Positions 33,956 to 45,430 of a DNA stretch of 64,000 bases are shown piece by piece (the first letter of the stretch is position 1; every line of letters begins with the position of its first letter). The notes beneath the pieces were generated by a model. The model worked only from the letters and a program-made list of their open reading frames with translations, searched no databases and had not been told where the DNA came from. Source of the DNA: Protopterus annectens (lineage: Eukaryota; Chordata; Ceratodontiformes; Protopteridae). The translations under genes were made by a program, and so were the position numbers. The stretch lies in the NCBI RefSeq assembly GCF_019279795.1, contig NC_056743.1, positions 868,639,864 through 868,703,863 of the forward strand, written 5' to 3'.

Positions 33956-34658
33956 CAACGTTTTTAACTTTTGTCACTAGATGTCAGTGTTTTATTGTTA
34001 TATAAGGAAGTGTTTGAAGCGGGAATTTTGAATCTGATGAAGTTTACGTTACAAAAGTGAAATGAAAGTTCTTATTCTTTTTTAAATAATTTCCTAGTTC
34101 CTGGCATCTACAAGGTTTTTGTTTTTTGTTATTTTACCTGCCAGGGAATGTTTAGGAAATTTTTAAGCATAGACATACTAAATTTAACTCCATTTTGATA
34201 GGCACTGAAGGGTGGCGTAAATGTATTAAACAAGTTAAGTCCAAAGTCCCTAGTATATTTTTATTGGATTTAGATTTTTTACTGACATTTCCTTGGATAT
34301 GAAAAATATTTTAAACATTATTTTTGTTAGTTGGAAAGTTATACTAAGGCAGCTTAGTGCTTAGTCAGGTAGTAGGAAGTGTGTATCTTGCCCTGGATTT
34401 TACAGTGAAAAAAAATATAATGTCTTTTAGCAGAGAGGGTGTATGAACATAACAATGTTGTAAAACATCTTGACACTTTGAACACCTTGGCTAAATGTAC
34501 CTTGTCATATAAGTCCTTTAAAAAGTTTGTTTTTCAGGTGATCGAGTAACTAACACTTGATTTGAGGAATGGGGACTGTAATAATTTTGTAGAAGTAAAG
34601 GAATTTTATTGACAGTGTACTTTGGAGGCAACGTTTTCCCCAGGATTAAATTATGTGC
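33956..34658. other. Unassigned interval
   Basis: No gene is seen. 34035-34080 has CTGATGAAGTTTACG…GTGAAA resembling the PLE 3' UTR motif near 13408, so a decayed PLE fragment is possible but not established. Confidence 0.45.
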
Positions 34659-34673
34659 TCTCCTTAAAATGTA
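34659..34673. repeat. Target-site duplication, left copy
   Basis: TCTCCTTAAAATGTA, a perfect 15-bp match to 35484-35498, flanks the foldback element. Confidence 0.88.
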
Positions 34674-34769
34674 AGCACAAACAGGTCTACCACAGGATAA
34701 AAGTGACAATAAGGCTAAGACCACGAGCAGTTGCAGGAAACAGTTTAATCCACAAATCCACAATTCAAT

Positions 34770-34810
34770 GACTGAGCGCTTTCACCAGAAAACCTGGTAT
34801 CATCAGAGTC
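34770..34810 (-). ncRNA. Hammerhead ribozyme motif, left arm
   Basis: This is the minus-strand mirror of the right-arm ribozyme, with the same core: GACT, CTGATGA, ACCAG stem II, GAAA, AGCGCT, C, AGTC. Confidence 0.7.
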
Positions 34811-35303
34811 TTACAATTAAGTTACACCCAGCATAATCTTATATACATTCTTTAAAACCAATTAACCAATTAAAAATTCTTAATTGATGAAATGCCCTTA
34901 AAGGTTACTTTGCAACAACCAAAATCACTTGTAAATGTAAAAATATACATATACATATGGGGTTGTGAAGTAGGAGTTCTTATTGTATATTTAACATAAA
35001 TATTACATTCAGATCAAATAGTTATATACATTATATTCATTTTCATATTTATTTACATATATATATTTTTAGGTTTATGTTCGTTAATAAGGTTAGGATG
35101 GAAATTTTCTTTTGGTTTTGAGTAATTCCTTATTTATTATACATTTTTTATTAATGTATTTATACATATATTTTTACATTTACAAGTGATTTTGGTTGTT
35201 GCAAAGTAACCTTTAAGGGCATTTCATCAATTAAGAATTTTTAATTGGTTAATTGGTTTTAAAGAATGTATATAAGATTATGCTGGGTGTAACTTAATTG
35301 TAA

Positions 35304-35344
35304 GACTCTGATGATACCAGGTTTTCTGGTGAAAGCGCTCAGTC
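35304..35344 (+). ncRNA. Hammerhead ribozyme motif, right arm
   Basis: Stem I is GACT (35304-35307) with AGTC (35341-35344). The core CTGATGA (35308-35314) is followed by stem II ACCAG/CTGGT, one extra U, and GAAA (35331-35334). Stem III is the palindrome AGCGCT (35334-35339), too short to fold on itself but able to pair between two molecules, as in known dimeric hammerheads. Cleavage would follow C35340. Confidence 0.72.
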
Positions 35345-35483
35345 ATTGAATTGTGGATTTGTGGATTAAACTGCTTCCTGCAACTGCTCGTGGTCTTAGC
35401 CTTATTGTCACTTTTATCCTGTGGTAGACCTGTTTGTGCTTTCAATTGTCGTGGATTCCTGTTTTGGGGTCCTTTCTACCTTT

Positions 35484-35498
35484 TCTCCTTAAAATGTA
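35484..35498. repeat. Target-site duplication, right copy
   Basis: Perfect 15-bp match to 34659-34673. Confidence 0.88.
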
Positions 35499-36094
35499 TT
35501 TTGATACAGAGAAGTTTTAACTGTTCTTGATTGTTGTTGATTGGATGATAGTAGTCATGTGTTTGTCCATAAGCAGTATAAAAGTTGGAAAATAGTGATC
35601 TGATGTCATTTTTATTCCTTCATTCCTCAATGAATGGGTCTTGGATCCAACTCTGACTCTTTTCTCTAGATTCTAGGATCCGTCTCTCGGGCTCCTACCT
35701 ATACCCATAAAACCCCTAAGCACTGCGTTACCTCAGATGTCATTTTCAGCTCTAACGATTCATTTGGGATTGCATTCTCTCGAGCTCAAGCAGTTATTTT
35801 TCTGGGATTGTGAGTAAAAAAACTTTAAAGTTTAATTTCTTTTTCATACTTATTACCTTCTGTAGGATTGTGCCTTTAGCTGCTAAGCTAATTATCCTTT
35901 TTGCAATCTTTCTTTACAGTCTTTGGTATCCTCCTCTTACCATCACTCGTATTTTTTGATTTTGCTTTACATTTTTTCCATAAGGTAATCTTGTTACCAT
36001 TGCTGGTATGACTTTCTCTTTCCCTCTATCTTCTTTACCAAAAAAAAAAAAAATCTTTCTTTAAATTGTGACTGGCTTTTGTCTTTCAGCATAG

Positions 36095-38260
36095 TTTATA
36101 GCAGTGGCTGAAAAGCCTACTGGATTTAAGAAGTGCACTTTCTTGAGCACAAGATACCCAACTCTGATGCCAACAGGGAGTGCATTTATTGTTTAGGTCC
36201 TGCTCATCCAGATACTACTTGTACAGTTTGTGCTGGTTTTACGCCAGAGCCATGAGTGACTGACGTAACAAGTTAGTGCTTAAGGGTCTTATTCTTGCTT
36301 CTATACCTTCTTCTCCTTTTTCAACTTCAGGGGCTCAAACCCCTTCACAAAAATCTGTGGAGCCCAGGGAGCATAGAAAGTTCTCTTCTCTCAAGTCTCC
36401 CAAATCTGCTCCGACATCGGAGCCTCCAGTTAAAATTTCCAAACACCCTGATCCGAAATCCATGGATTCTACACCTTCAATTTCAGTCTTCTTTTCTCCA
36501 AACCCTCCCTTTTATCCAGAGCCAGTGTCCCCAAGACTGAGGTCTCCTTTCCTACAAGAGGCACCAAGAAAGTTTTCTCAACCTCCTTCTACTTCCTCTT
36601 CGATCAGGTCCACTCAAAGTCTTTCTGAAGCAGAGGTGGATGGGATGATAAAAATATTCCTCAGAACACAGGTCCAGATGGGGGGTCTTTCTGGCTCCCA
36701 TTGGATCCATGAGCTGTAAGTCTCCCTCACATGCCATCATTTCTCCTCTTCTGATCCAGTCTTCTGTTTCAGAGCCCTTGAGATCTCCAAGAGTCAAACC
36801 GTCAAATCTAAAGATGCCTCTATGTTGGATTCAAACTACTTCCCTGACCTGTATGGCTACAACTCCCATTGAGCAGGATGTGTGTTGGATCCGAGGGAAT
36901 GACGTCGACTCCGAAGCTTTCAGAGCCTTAGAGCTGGACAGCTCAGCTCTGACTCCTCCCTCACAGCGGAGGATGGGGAGAGATCCTGGTTTGTCTGATC
37001 TGAGAGTTTTAGCTCCAGCTAGATTGACCTCTGCTTCTCCTGATCCCTCCGCCTTCAAGGTGGTAGAGTGGTTTTTCTCCCACCTGAGAGCTGTTTTGAG
37101 TCGTACCTGTTCAGATCTGATTCCTGTTTCCCCTTCAGATACTTTTTGAGTCTCTTCATGTAACTCCACAGGGACAGCCAGCTTCCAGGCATTTCCTGTT
37201 AGGGAAGTCCTCACCTCTTCAGACATCTCTCTGGAGCACCCCAACTGAAGAGATCTCCCGGAAGTGGTTGTGCAAAAGGAGGCACTTTGATTCTCATCAG
37301 GAATTTTTGACCAGAGGCACTGATTTTGATGAAGAGTAACGGTCCCCAAGATTTCCAGCAGAAGACATCTGCTTGGGAGACGCACTAGAAATCCTATGAC
37401 AAAAAGGTGGTTGGTCCTCCGAAACTCCTTCCCAGGAGGTATCAGTGTTCCTAGAGGCCTTCAGGTCTGATCCATGTACATCTTGGATTAGCCCCACCAC
37501 CACCACAGCAGATGAGCTTATAGATCTTGTCTCCCACCAGGCATGGAAGGAACCAGACACCATAGAACCAATTCCATGGCATTTGGATAGCATTCTTGGA
37601 GCACCTTAAGATAGACAGTTTTGGAGTTGGGGAATCCTCGTAGATGCCATGATGGTTTGGGGCAGCCACCAAACAGGAGCTGGCTGAACAGAGCTTCTCT
37701 GTCCATCCCCCAATAGAGAATCTGTGGTATTAGTCAGGTACGAGAAGCAAGTTTATACCTCAGTAACCTTTGTGCTACAGTTGTTAAACTATCTGGCACA
37801 AGTAGATTACAGAGGGACTTACTCAGTGAGCTGTCTAACTCTACCCCTGGGTCCATGTTGACAGAGAAAGTGAAGGTCTTTTCTTCTCAACTGTCCAGCC
37901 TACATTCAAGCTCAAATGTGACAATGAGGCCAATCTCTCTGCAGCTGAGGGTTTCTCACGGGCTGCAGGTTCAGGCATAGCCATTAGGAGACATGCCTGG
38001 ATGCAACTTTGTGATTTTGCAGAGCCCTTCAAAGCATCATTCATCAGTGCTCCCTTTGATGGATCCTCTCTGTTTGGACACACCATTAGAGACACTTTCC
38101 CGCAGTGAGCAGGATGGAAAGAACTTGGCTGCCATAAGAATCCATTTTTCTGCCATGTAGACATTTTCTAGGAATCAATGCGGTGGTAAGATGCGGTTCC
38201 AGAAGTCTCGAGGACCTTTTCAAGACTCACATGAAGACTTTTCTTCTAGAGGCAAAGGAT
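36095..38260 (+). pseudogene. Gag-like ORF1 of DIRS H, decayed
   Basis: The Cys/His module is recognisable near 36135-36240 (CIYCLGPAHPDTTCTVCAGF), though the first Cys pair is damaged. A Ser/Pro-rich frame at 36276-36719 follows, ending in a SLSEAEVDGMIKIFLRTQVQMGGL block that matches DADLDRMMQRFIQAQLQMG of E. Acidic and MDRFGKR-type regions further on are broken by many stops. The blocks RRHAWMQLCDFAEPFKASFI and APFDGSSLFG (about 37985-38075) are still clear. Confidence 0.75.
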
Positions 38261-40235
38261 AAAATAATAAATGGAAGATGCTATCCACACAGCAGAGTGG
38301 GACTGCAAAACCAGGTCTTCCAATATTCCCTCTCAGAGAGACCCTTTCAGCACTCATGAAGGATTGCTTGACTGTTCTTCTCTGGAGACAGTTTGGGGGG
38401 CACTTGTCTTTGCACCCAAAAGTCTGGGCAGCCATCATGAAAGATATGTGGGTGCAAAGAATCATATCTAGAGGCTATTTCATTCCCTTTTTGCTACTCT
38501 CTCTATGAAAAGAAAACATCTCCCCGATGTTCCACCCAATCAGTGGGAGTTAGCAGCTCTGGAGATTCAAAAGCTGCTAGACAAGAGTCATCCAAGAGGT
38601 CCCACGAAACCAAAGAAGATCCGGATTTTACTAAATGCTCTTTTTAGTGCCAAAGAAAACGGGACCTGAGACCTATCCTGAATCTCAGTTATCTGAACCA
38701 GTTTGCAAAGAACTCCGAATTCCAGATGGTCACAGTTCGGTCCATTCTGCCTCTGTTACAGAAGGATGACTGGATGTGCTCGGTAGATCTTCAGGATGTG
38801 TACTATCATATCAAAATAACATGTGCTCTCTTCCGGGAGCCAGTAATTATTAGAGCCCAGCCTTTTGGTTTCACCATAGCCCTCAGGGTGTTCACCAACT
38901 GCATGGCAGTGGTACCAGCTCATCTAAGACTGCATGGATTCATAGTGTTTCCTTATTTAGACGACTGGCTCCTCACAGCACCAGACAGGCATTTCCTGTT
39001 AAAAGCCAGGGAGTACTTATTCCGATTATCTCTATCCCTGGGGATCACAGTCTATCTTGCAAAGTCCCACCTTCAACCAGTTCAGTTCTTGGAGTTTGTA
39101 GTGGCTCGTCTAGCTACAGTCAATTGTCTTGCTCTCTTACTTGCTCTCTTACCACAAACAAGAATTCTTGCTTTGAGATAGCATGTCAGGCAGGTTTTCT
39201 CACCCCTCTCCCTAGAAAAACTAATTCTCAAAGCCCTAGGATCGATGGCTGCAGAGATTACTTTGAGACCTGCTGCTTGTCTTCACATGTGAATCCTCCA
39301 GTGGACTATGGCAGGACAATGGTCCATTCTTCGACACCCTTTTCAGCATCCTGTAAAACTAACTCGAGTCTGCAAGGACTCCCTACTGTGGTGGATTCAG
39401 ACCGAGATTTGTCAAGGACGTTCCTTTATCCTTCCTCCCCCAAATGCCACATTGACCACAGATGCCTCCCAACTGGAGTGGGGGAGGGGGTATTTCTTGG
39501 GACAGACTGCTCAAGGCACGTGGTCCCCAGAAGAGACCAAATTGCATATAAATGTCGTAAAGATGAGAGTGATCCTTTTAGCATTGCAGGCCTTTCAGAA
39601 CTCTCTTCCTCTATGGACAGTTGCTATTTAAACGGACAACATGTCCAGTAGTTTGGTATAACATATCAATATGGTGGAACCAGATTTTACCCCTTTGCAG
39701 AGAAGCATAGAGAGTCTGGCGGTGGACGATCTTCTCCATTCGCTTTCTTTAGCGATGTACATATCTGGGAAATCCAGTGTTCTAGCAGACCAGCGTAGCA
39801 GAACTATCCTGATGCCTCACGAGTTGCGTCTCAATCAGTCAGTGACAAATATGATCTTAATGGGGTGAACCTTGCTGTGATCTATTTGGCTGTCCCCTCA
39901 ACAATAAATGCAACAGGATCTTTTCCCTAATTCCCCTTCTTGGGCAGTCACAGAGAGATGCTCTAGTCCACGTTTAGCCCTCCAGTCTTCTATATGCTTA
40001 TCCTCCCCTACCCCTAATCCCCAAATTCCTTCAGAAAGCACTCTGGTTGAAGAGCAAAGTAATCCTCATTGCCCTCTTCTGGCCTTGGCAAGTGTGGTTC
40101 CCCTTTCTATGGTCTCACCTGCTATGTCCCTCTTGGGCCCCTAGTCCAGACCTCTTATTAAATCCATCAGGGATGACTCATCCAGACAGTACAAGCCTCA
40201 GATTGACTATATGGTTTCTCGAATTCCATTGATGG
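38261..40235 (+). pseudogene. RT-RNase H-methyltransferase of DIRS H, decayed
   Basis: RT reads FQMVTVRSILPLLQKDDWMCSVDLQDVYYHIK (about 38720-38818), QPFGFTIALRVFTNCM, FPYLDDWLLTAPDRHFL with YLDD retained (about 38950), and SLGITVYLAKSHL. RNase H shows TLTTDASQLEWG (about 39450) and remnants of the SDNM…YIN block. The methyltransferase-like end has LIALFWPWQVWFPFLWSHLL (about 40055-40115). Stops and shifts are scattered throughout. Confidence 0.82.
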
Positions 40236-40345
40236 CTAGACATTCCAGGCTTTCCTCTCCTGTTCGCCAAATATTATTTTCAGCCCAGAAATCCTCTACA
40301 AGGAAGATTTATAAGTGTAAATGCAAGTGTTTTTCTCTTTTTTTA
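40236..40345 (+). pseudogene. YR N-terminal fragment of DIRS H
   Basis: SRLSSPVRQILFSAQKSSTRKIYKCK corresponds to the YR start (compare APVPLLVRTPGISS and HKPSTRKVYRSKWKRF in E). The reading is lost after about 40345. Confidence 0.7.
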
Positions 40346-41107
40346 ATATGCTAATCATGTTTTAGATGAAAAAAGCATTTAGTAATGTTGAGTAAAGCCC
40401 TATTTCATTTGTGTCTGGTCGTAATATTTTCTTTGTTTCTTTACCACTTTCTTAATCAAATAGGATATTGCTTAGGAATGCATCCAAATGAATGTTGTTT
40501 ACTGTTACAGTGCCTTTCTCCAAAGATGATAGCACTTTTGTAGGCAAGTATATGTAAGATTTTCAAAGATTTGTTACTTACAGTAAAGCTGCCTTCATGC
40601 TGTAGTATCTGGAGGAAATATTATAGCTTCACAAGTGTTAAATTTTCAAGGGAAATAGAAACGGTTATATTTATGGCAGTATTACAAGTCATGCTAATTC
40701 TATTATACAGCACTGACTGTAAAAGAGATGCACTGCTGTCTTGGTTTCTGTACAGTGGCATTATTGTTTTAGTTAAATATTTTAATGGCTGGATAATTAG
40801 GATGTTGAAAATATTATCTCCTTTTTAGTGGTATGTACCTAGTGTTAATTTCATTGATTTTTTTTTTCTTTAAGGATACTCAAGCAAATCATGTTTTATT
40901 TATATACATGTGTATGATGCAGTTGACCGCTACGGTTCATCCTGACAATTTCTACTTTTCTCATTCTAAGCATTATGCCCATTGATTTTTTTTGTTATAT
41001 TAAGAAAGCTGTCTTTTCAAATGTCATGTTTCTTACAAGCATTCCACAACAGATTTTAATAATATCTCTTAAGCTCCAATGCCTCTATCCACATATTTTC
41101 TATTGTT

Positions 41108-41342
41108 GGTGGTGCTGCGGTAGCGTTGACGCCTCACAATAAGACGTTGTCCTGTTTGATGCTCAGCTAAAGCGTCTTCTGTGTGGAGACATGCGTGAAT
41201 GGGCGTACCTTCGTTGAAGGTTGTACGTCAGGGCTGGCAACTTGATACGTAAAAATCTACTGCCAATCATTAGTGGACCGGAGTTCTGCTGTGGCGACCC
41301 CTAACCGGGAAAAGCTGAAAGATACAACAACAACAACAACAA
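41108..41342 (+). mobile_element. tRNA-derived SINE, plus strand
   Basis: It starts with GGTGGTGCTGCGGTAGCG (A-box region) and has a degraded B-box (GTTTGATGCTC). The body and the TGTGGCGACCCCTAACCGGG 3' part match the other copies, and the tail is (CAA)n. No clear target duplication was found. Confidence 0.85.
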
Positions 41343-41725
41343 CATGCATTAAACTAGTTTTAATTTTAAATGAGTGTAACTTTTTTATAACCTGTATGCT
41401 CTAGGTTATGCTTTTACATTCTTAATGCCTTTATGCATTTTAATGTTTATCAGGCTTCATTTTGCAACGTTATTGTTTGTATTTATGTCATCAGTCTCTT
41501 CACCATGGATATATAATTATCTTGTACCTTTTGACGAATTTAATTCAATCTAGACCCTGCCTAAGGCATTTTCTTCACATCACCCTTACATTTTAAGCAT
41601 TCTGCAAATATTTTCACAGTTTGCTGTTAAAAGGTAGTCGTTATAGTTCTGGACTTACAAGTTTTTATGGTTTGACTTGTTTTGTTGGTGTTTTTAAAAA
41701 ACAAATGAGACAGAATTTAGTGTAG

Positions 41726-41764
41726 TGTGTGTGTGTGTGTACGTGTGTACGTGTGTACGTGTGT

Positions 41765-41797
<33 letters not shown>
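41726..41797. repeat. GT / GTGTGTAC compound microsatellite
   Basis: GT runs surround four GTGTGTAC-type units. Confidence 0.95.
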
Positions 41798-41800
<3 letters not shown>

Positions 41801-42384
41801 ATATTACTTGGAGCAAGGGTGTAAATGTTTCATCTTTGATGCCTAGCCCTTTGGCATGACAAAACCTTGACTAACCCCCAGACTCTCTCTATCTGACTAA
41901 CTGTGAGAATGCCTGAGGGGCTGGGTGGGGGAATAAGAATGGAAATGAGTGGCTGATGTCAGCTCATCTATTCTGAGGTGTGGGTGGTAGCTTAGCTCAC
42001 TTCATTGGTGACATCTGCAAGAGTGCTAGTTTGTTGTATGCAGCAAAGAGCCTAATATGCACACATTGAAAAAGTGGCAAATGAACAAGCAGATTTGCCA
42101 TGTGTAGTAGCACTCACATGCCTCCTGGTAGCATCTGATTGTGGAGCACATAAAATCTGCTGGGAGTCGGGGGTTAAGAGCGTAATCAAAAATCTCCATG
42201 CTTCCAGCAGATAATGGCACTTCTCTTGATACTTGACTGTTTACATATGCTGGACATTTATCACCAGCTTAGGTTCTATCTTCATGGGACCAAGCAACTC
42301 AAAAAGTCATTTGTTGCTTTCTCAAGACCTAAATTTGATAAAGCAGTTGCTATGATTAATCTTTCTAGATAGTTATCAGGCAAC

Positions 42385-42615
42385 GTTTCTTTTCCCTATA
42401 GTAAAGGGCTTGTCTGTGCAGTCTAAACCTAAAGCTCACTCCACAAGGGCAGTGGTTATGCCAATGGCTTTTTGTAGACTACCTATTGATTATATTTGTG
42501 CTGCAGCAAACTGGTTAACAGTTCACACTGTTGTGTCTCATTACATGCTGGGTGTACAGTCCAGATCAAGTTCTTTCTTCGGTTCCACCATCCTCAGGAA
42601 TGCCCTTCCTTGATA
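42385..42615 (+). pseudogene. YR C-terminal fragment of DIRS H
   Basis: The segment encodes KAHSTRAVVMPMAF (HxxR box), YICAAANWLTVHTVVSHYML (third ligand and tyrosine region) and STILRNALP at the usual C-terminus. The catalytic residues are present but isolated from the rest of the enzyme. Confidence 0.82.
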
Positions 42616-42639
42616 CCACCTAGGTAAAGCAGCTTGGCA

Positions 42640-43100
42640 ATCTGTCCAATGAGTTGAATTTGGATGAAAATAGACAACGTTGTATACAAAAGTTATGTAA
42701 TTACCTTAATGACAGATACAAGTTGTCTGATTTTCATCTAGTTCAGCCTCCCTCCCTCTTCCAAATTGGTACAAATGGGCTTCTGGTGACCGGGTAATTT
42801 TCCAGTGCATCCTGTCTGTGAGCAGTCCTGACAGACTGCCTTCCAATCCTACTTTTTACCCGTATGTTAGGTTTAGTCTTGAATGTAATTGCTATAGATT
42901 AATTTAGAGGGGCAAACTTGATCTGAGGTACTAAGGTGGAGTGGAGGGAATTATGGGTAGGGGAGGACTTAGAGCCTTGGATCCAAGAAGCTTCAGAATA
43001 GGTGCCAAGGTCTGATCCGATTTGATCCGACACCTCATATCTTGAACCGGATGAAAATCAGACAGCATGGATCTGTTGTTATGGTAAGTATATAAGTTTT
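42640..43100 (+). repeat. ICR and right ITR of DIRS H
   Basis: The ICR segment near 42655-42745 contains GACAGATACAAGTTGTCTGATTTTCATC. The right ITR pairs with it at 43040-43100 (GATGAAAATCAGACAGC...). The family-2 TTATGGGTAGGGGAGGA stretch near 42950 is also present. Confidence 0.78.
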
Positions 43101-45201
43101 GATCTGATATTTTCAATCTTCATCTATTCTTGACTTGTGGGTGCACAGTTCCAATCCTCAGAACTGATCCGACCATTAAATAGCTCGCATCAGTCAAAAT
43201 AATCTCTCGAGCTACTAGTCTACCCACAGTGCCAGTCTCTACACTACCCTAGATCTCGTTTGCTGCTCTTAGAGCAAGATGTGTCAGTTGACTCCATTCT
43301 CGTAGTTAAGTCAAATTTTATATTTTTTTGTCCTTTTGTAATGGTGTTAATCTCTAAATTCCTTAGAACCCTTTATTGTTTTGGTCTACCCCTTAGTGAG
43401 AGTGTGTTTGTTACCTTTCCCTTTACCATTGGTAATTTCCACTACCATTGTTGGTAGTTCCCTTTCCCCCTCTCCTTTAGGTAATCTTTCTTACCATTGG
43501 TGGTAGTGCTTTCCTTTGTGGTGTGACTGTTGGTTTTTCTCCTCTTTCTTTTTCTTTCTGCCTGTCCTGTGCTTTTATTTAGGGAGGTGGCAGATAAATC
43601 TAAAAGCTCCACTTCTGGCTTTAAACAATGTAAAAAGTGCGGCAGGAAAATGCCAAACTCGGATGGCCATGATTGTTGTGTGTACTGTTTGGGTGTGCCC
43701 CACTTAAGTACTGACTGTACAGTCTGCTAGGGTTTCAGTAGTAGAGCCCTGGTAGAATGTAGGAATAAGCTTATTCTCAAAGGGCTTCTTTAAGCCCCTT
43801 TTGAAGAAGCCTTGTCCAAGGCCGACCAATCTCCTCCGGCCTCTATTTCCAAAACTTCCCATTCATTGCCAACATTTCCCTTGGCACCGATCGTTAAAAA
43901 GCACAAGCAGGCATTTGCAGGTTCCTCTTCGGAACTGAAATTTAAAGTTCCGAAGCTTTCAGAGTTGTCTGAATCTTGGGTACCATTACCCTTACCGGTG
44001 CCATCGACAACAGCCATGATGCCCATTCAAACTACCACTTCTGCTTTGGCTGTGCTTCCAGTACCGATTCTCACTGCTGCTGTGTCAGCGCCAGTATCTC
44101 CCTTGGCTCTGCAAATGGTGCCAAAGACTGACTTTTCTACTCAGCACAGGACCACTTATGCCCCTTCCATTGACCACTCTTTTGGACAACTCCCCAGCCC
44201 CTTTCTAGAGAGACCAGAGTCTCCTTCTGGATTGTCCGTTCGCTCCACCAGAAGTCTCTTGGAAGTTGATATAGTAAGGTTGGTGGATCAGATCGTGACA
44301 GCCAGGGGTCTTCCCTTATCTTCTCAACCCCCTCTCCCTTCTGGTGCAGGGGGGGATTTCTCTCCCACGACTCCTTATTCTCCTCCTCTGACCTCTTCAC
44401 AGGCTTTAGAGCTTTTGACTCCAACTTTACAGGTTCCAATAACTTTGGCACCGACAACCTTTGTGTCTTCAATGCTGAGTATGGCTCCGATGCCTTGGGT
44501 GCCTTCAGGACTGATGGGTCCCCGGGACCGTGTTTTCGCCATCGGCCCTGAGGGGTTTGAGTCAGCTCTGATTTTTTCTATGGAGCCCACCTTCTCTCTT
44601 CAGGCTGTGCCGACATAGGACTTGTCCTCTTCCGGTTCTCAGGTGGATCTGACGGGGCAGGGTGTGACGCAGGTTCCGAGTTTCTCTGTCTCGGTTCTGG
44701 GTTCCCATCCCTCCTCAGGGGGTCCTCCCTTTCAAACCATGGAAAGACTCTTGACCACTGTCTCATCTCAGGTGGCTCCTGTGTTACTGGAGTCTCACCC
44801 TTTGACTCCAGGTTTATCGGTATTACCACCAACCTCTACCCCTGAACAGTGAGCTCTGAGGTCGCAAGACTCGCTTACTAAAGGTGTACCCTCTTCCGAT
44901 TCCTCTTCCGATTCTTCCACTGAAGAGCCACCTCAGAAAAGATTGTGTAAGAGGAAACACCTTGATTCATCCTGAAGAATCCGTCATGGAGGACATGGAT
45001 TTCGATGAGGGGGAGGGTTCCCCATGGTTACCCCCAGAAGACGTCACCTTCGGAGCATTCTTGAGATCCTAAAACAGAGAGGTGATTGGAAGCCCAAGGA
45101 CCCTTCCTCTGAGGAATCTGTGTACTTGCAGGCCTTTGGTGCTCGCCCGTCTATCTCCTGGGTAACCCTGCCTGCTGACAACCTAATTAAATTGATCACT
45201 C

Positions 45202-45215
45202 AACAGGCTTGGAAA
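45202..45215. repeat. SINE target-site duplication, left
   Basis: AACAGGCTTGGAAA, an exact 14-bp match to 45417-45430. Confidence 0.93.
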
Positions 45216-45416
45216 ATTGCGGTGGTGGTGCTGCAGTAGCGTTGTCGCCTCACAGTAAGACATTGTCCTGTTCGATTCTCAGCTAGAGTGTCTTCTGTGT
45301 GGAGACATGCGTGAATGGGCGTACCTTCCTTGAAGGTTGTGCATCAGACCTGGCAAGTCGGTACGTAAAAATCTACTGCCTAACTGGGAAAAAGCTGAAA
45401 GATACAACAACAACTT
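45216..45416 (+). mobile_element. tRNA-derived SINE inserted in gag of DIRS K
   Basis: The A-box-like TAGCGTTGTCGCC lies at 45237-45249 and the B-box-like GTTCGATTC at 45270-45278. The body has GACATGCGTGAATGGGC, and the 3' end is GAAAAAGCTGAAAGATACAACAACAA. Removing it with one duplicate restores the gag reading (TQQAWK). It lacks the TGTGGCGACC part seen at 41108. Confidence 0.93.
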
Positions 45417-45430
45417 AACAGGCTTGGAAA
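45417..45430. repeat. SINE target-site duplication, right
   Basis: Exact 14-bp match to 45202-45215. Confidence 0.93.

Larger units (their letters stand above)
34674..35483. mobile_element. 810-bp foldback element with two hammerhead motifs, PLE-like
   Basis: Two arms of about 285 bp (34674-34957 and 35160-35442) are inverted copies separated by about 200 bp of AT-rich spacer. The right arm is followed by about 40 further bases before the duplication. No protein is encoded. Hammerhead motifs in terminal repeats are a known PLE hallmark, and inverted pLTR-type copies without coding sequence are expected for that group. The element therefore looks like a non-autonomous PLE derivative, different in sequence from the dimer at 9012-13552. 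Confidence 0.8.
40346..42384. other. 2-kb foreign or replaced segment inside YR of DIRS H
   Basis: No DIRS sequence is recognisable here. It holds the SINE at 41108-41342 and the GT/GTAC microsatellite at 41726-41797. The rest is AT-rich with no gene that I can support. Confidence 0.6.
35590..43100 (+). mobile_element. DIRS H (family 2), decayed, with a 2-kb foreign segment in YR
   Basis: The order is left ITR-like sequence with GGATCC motifs, gag, RT-RNase H-methyltransferase, YR ends, ICR (about 42650-42745) and right ITR (about 42905-43100). The ICR right half (CAAAAGTTATGTAATTACC…) is the complement of the right terminus. The left end is approximate, as its match to the ICR is weak. YR is split at about 40345 and 42385. 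The next base after its right end begins DIRS K. Confidence 0.85.

Noticed and set aside
34035-34080. CTGATGAAG…GTGAAA as a third hammerhead
   Set aside because: Core order is roughly right, but stem II and stem III do not pair; at most a decayed PLE fragment.
41108-41170. SINE head as a functional tRNA gene
   Set aside because: No full cloverleaf; it is the head of a SINE with a CAA tail.
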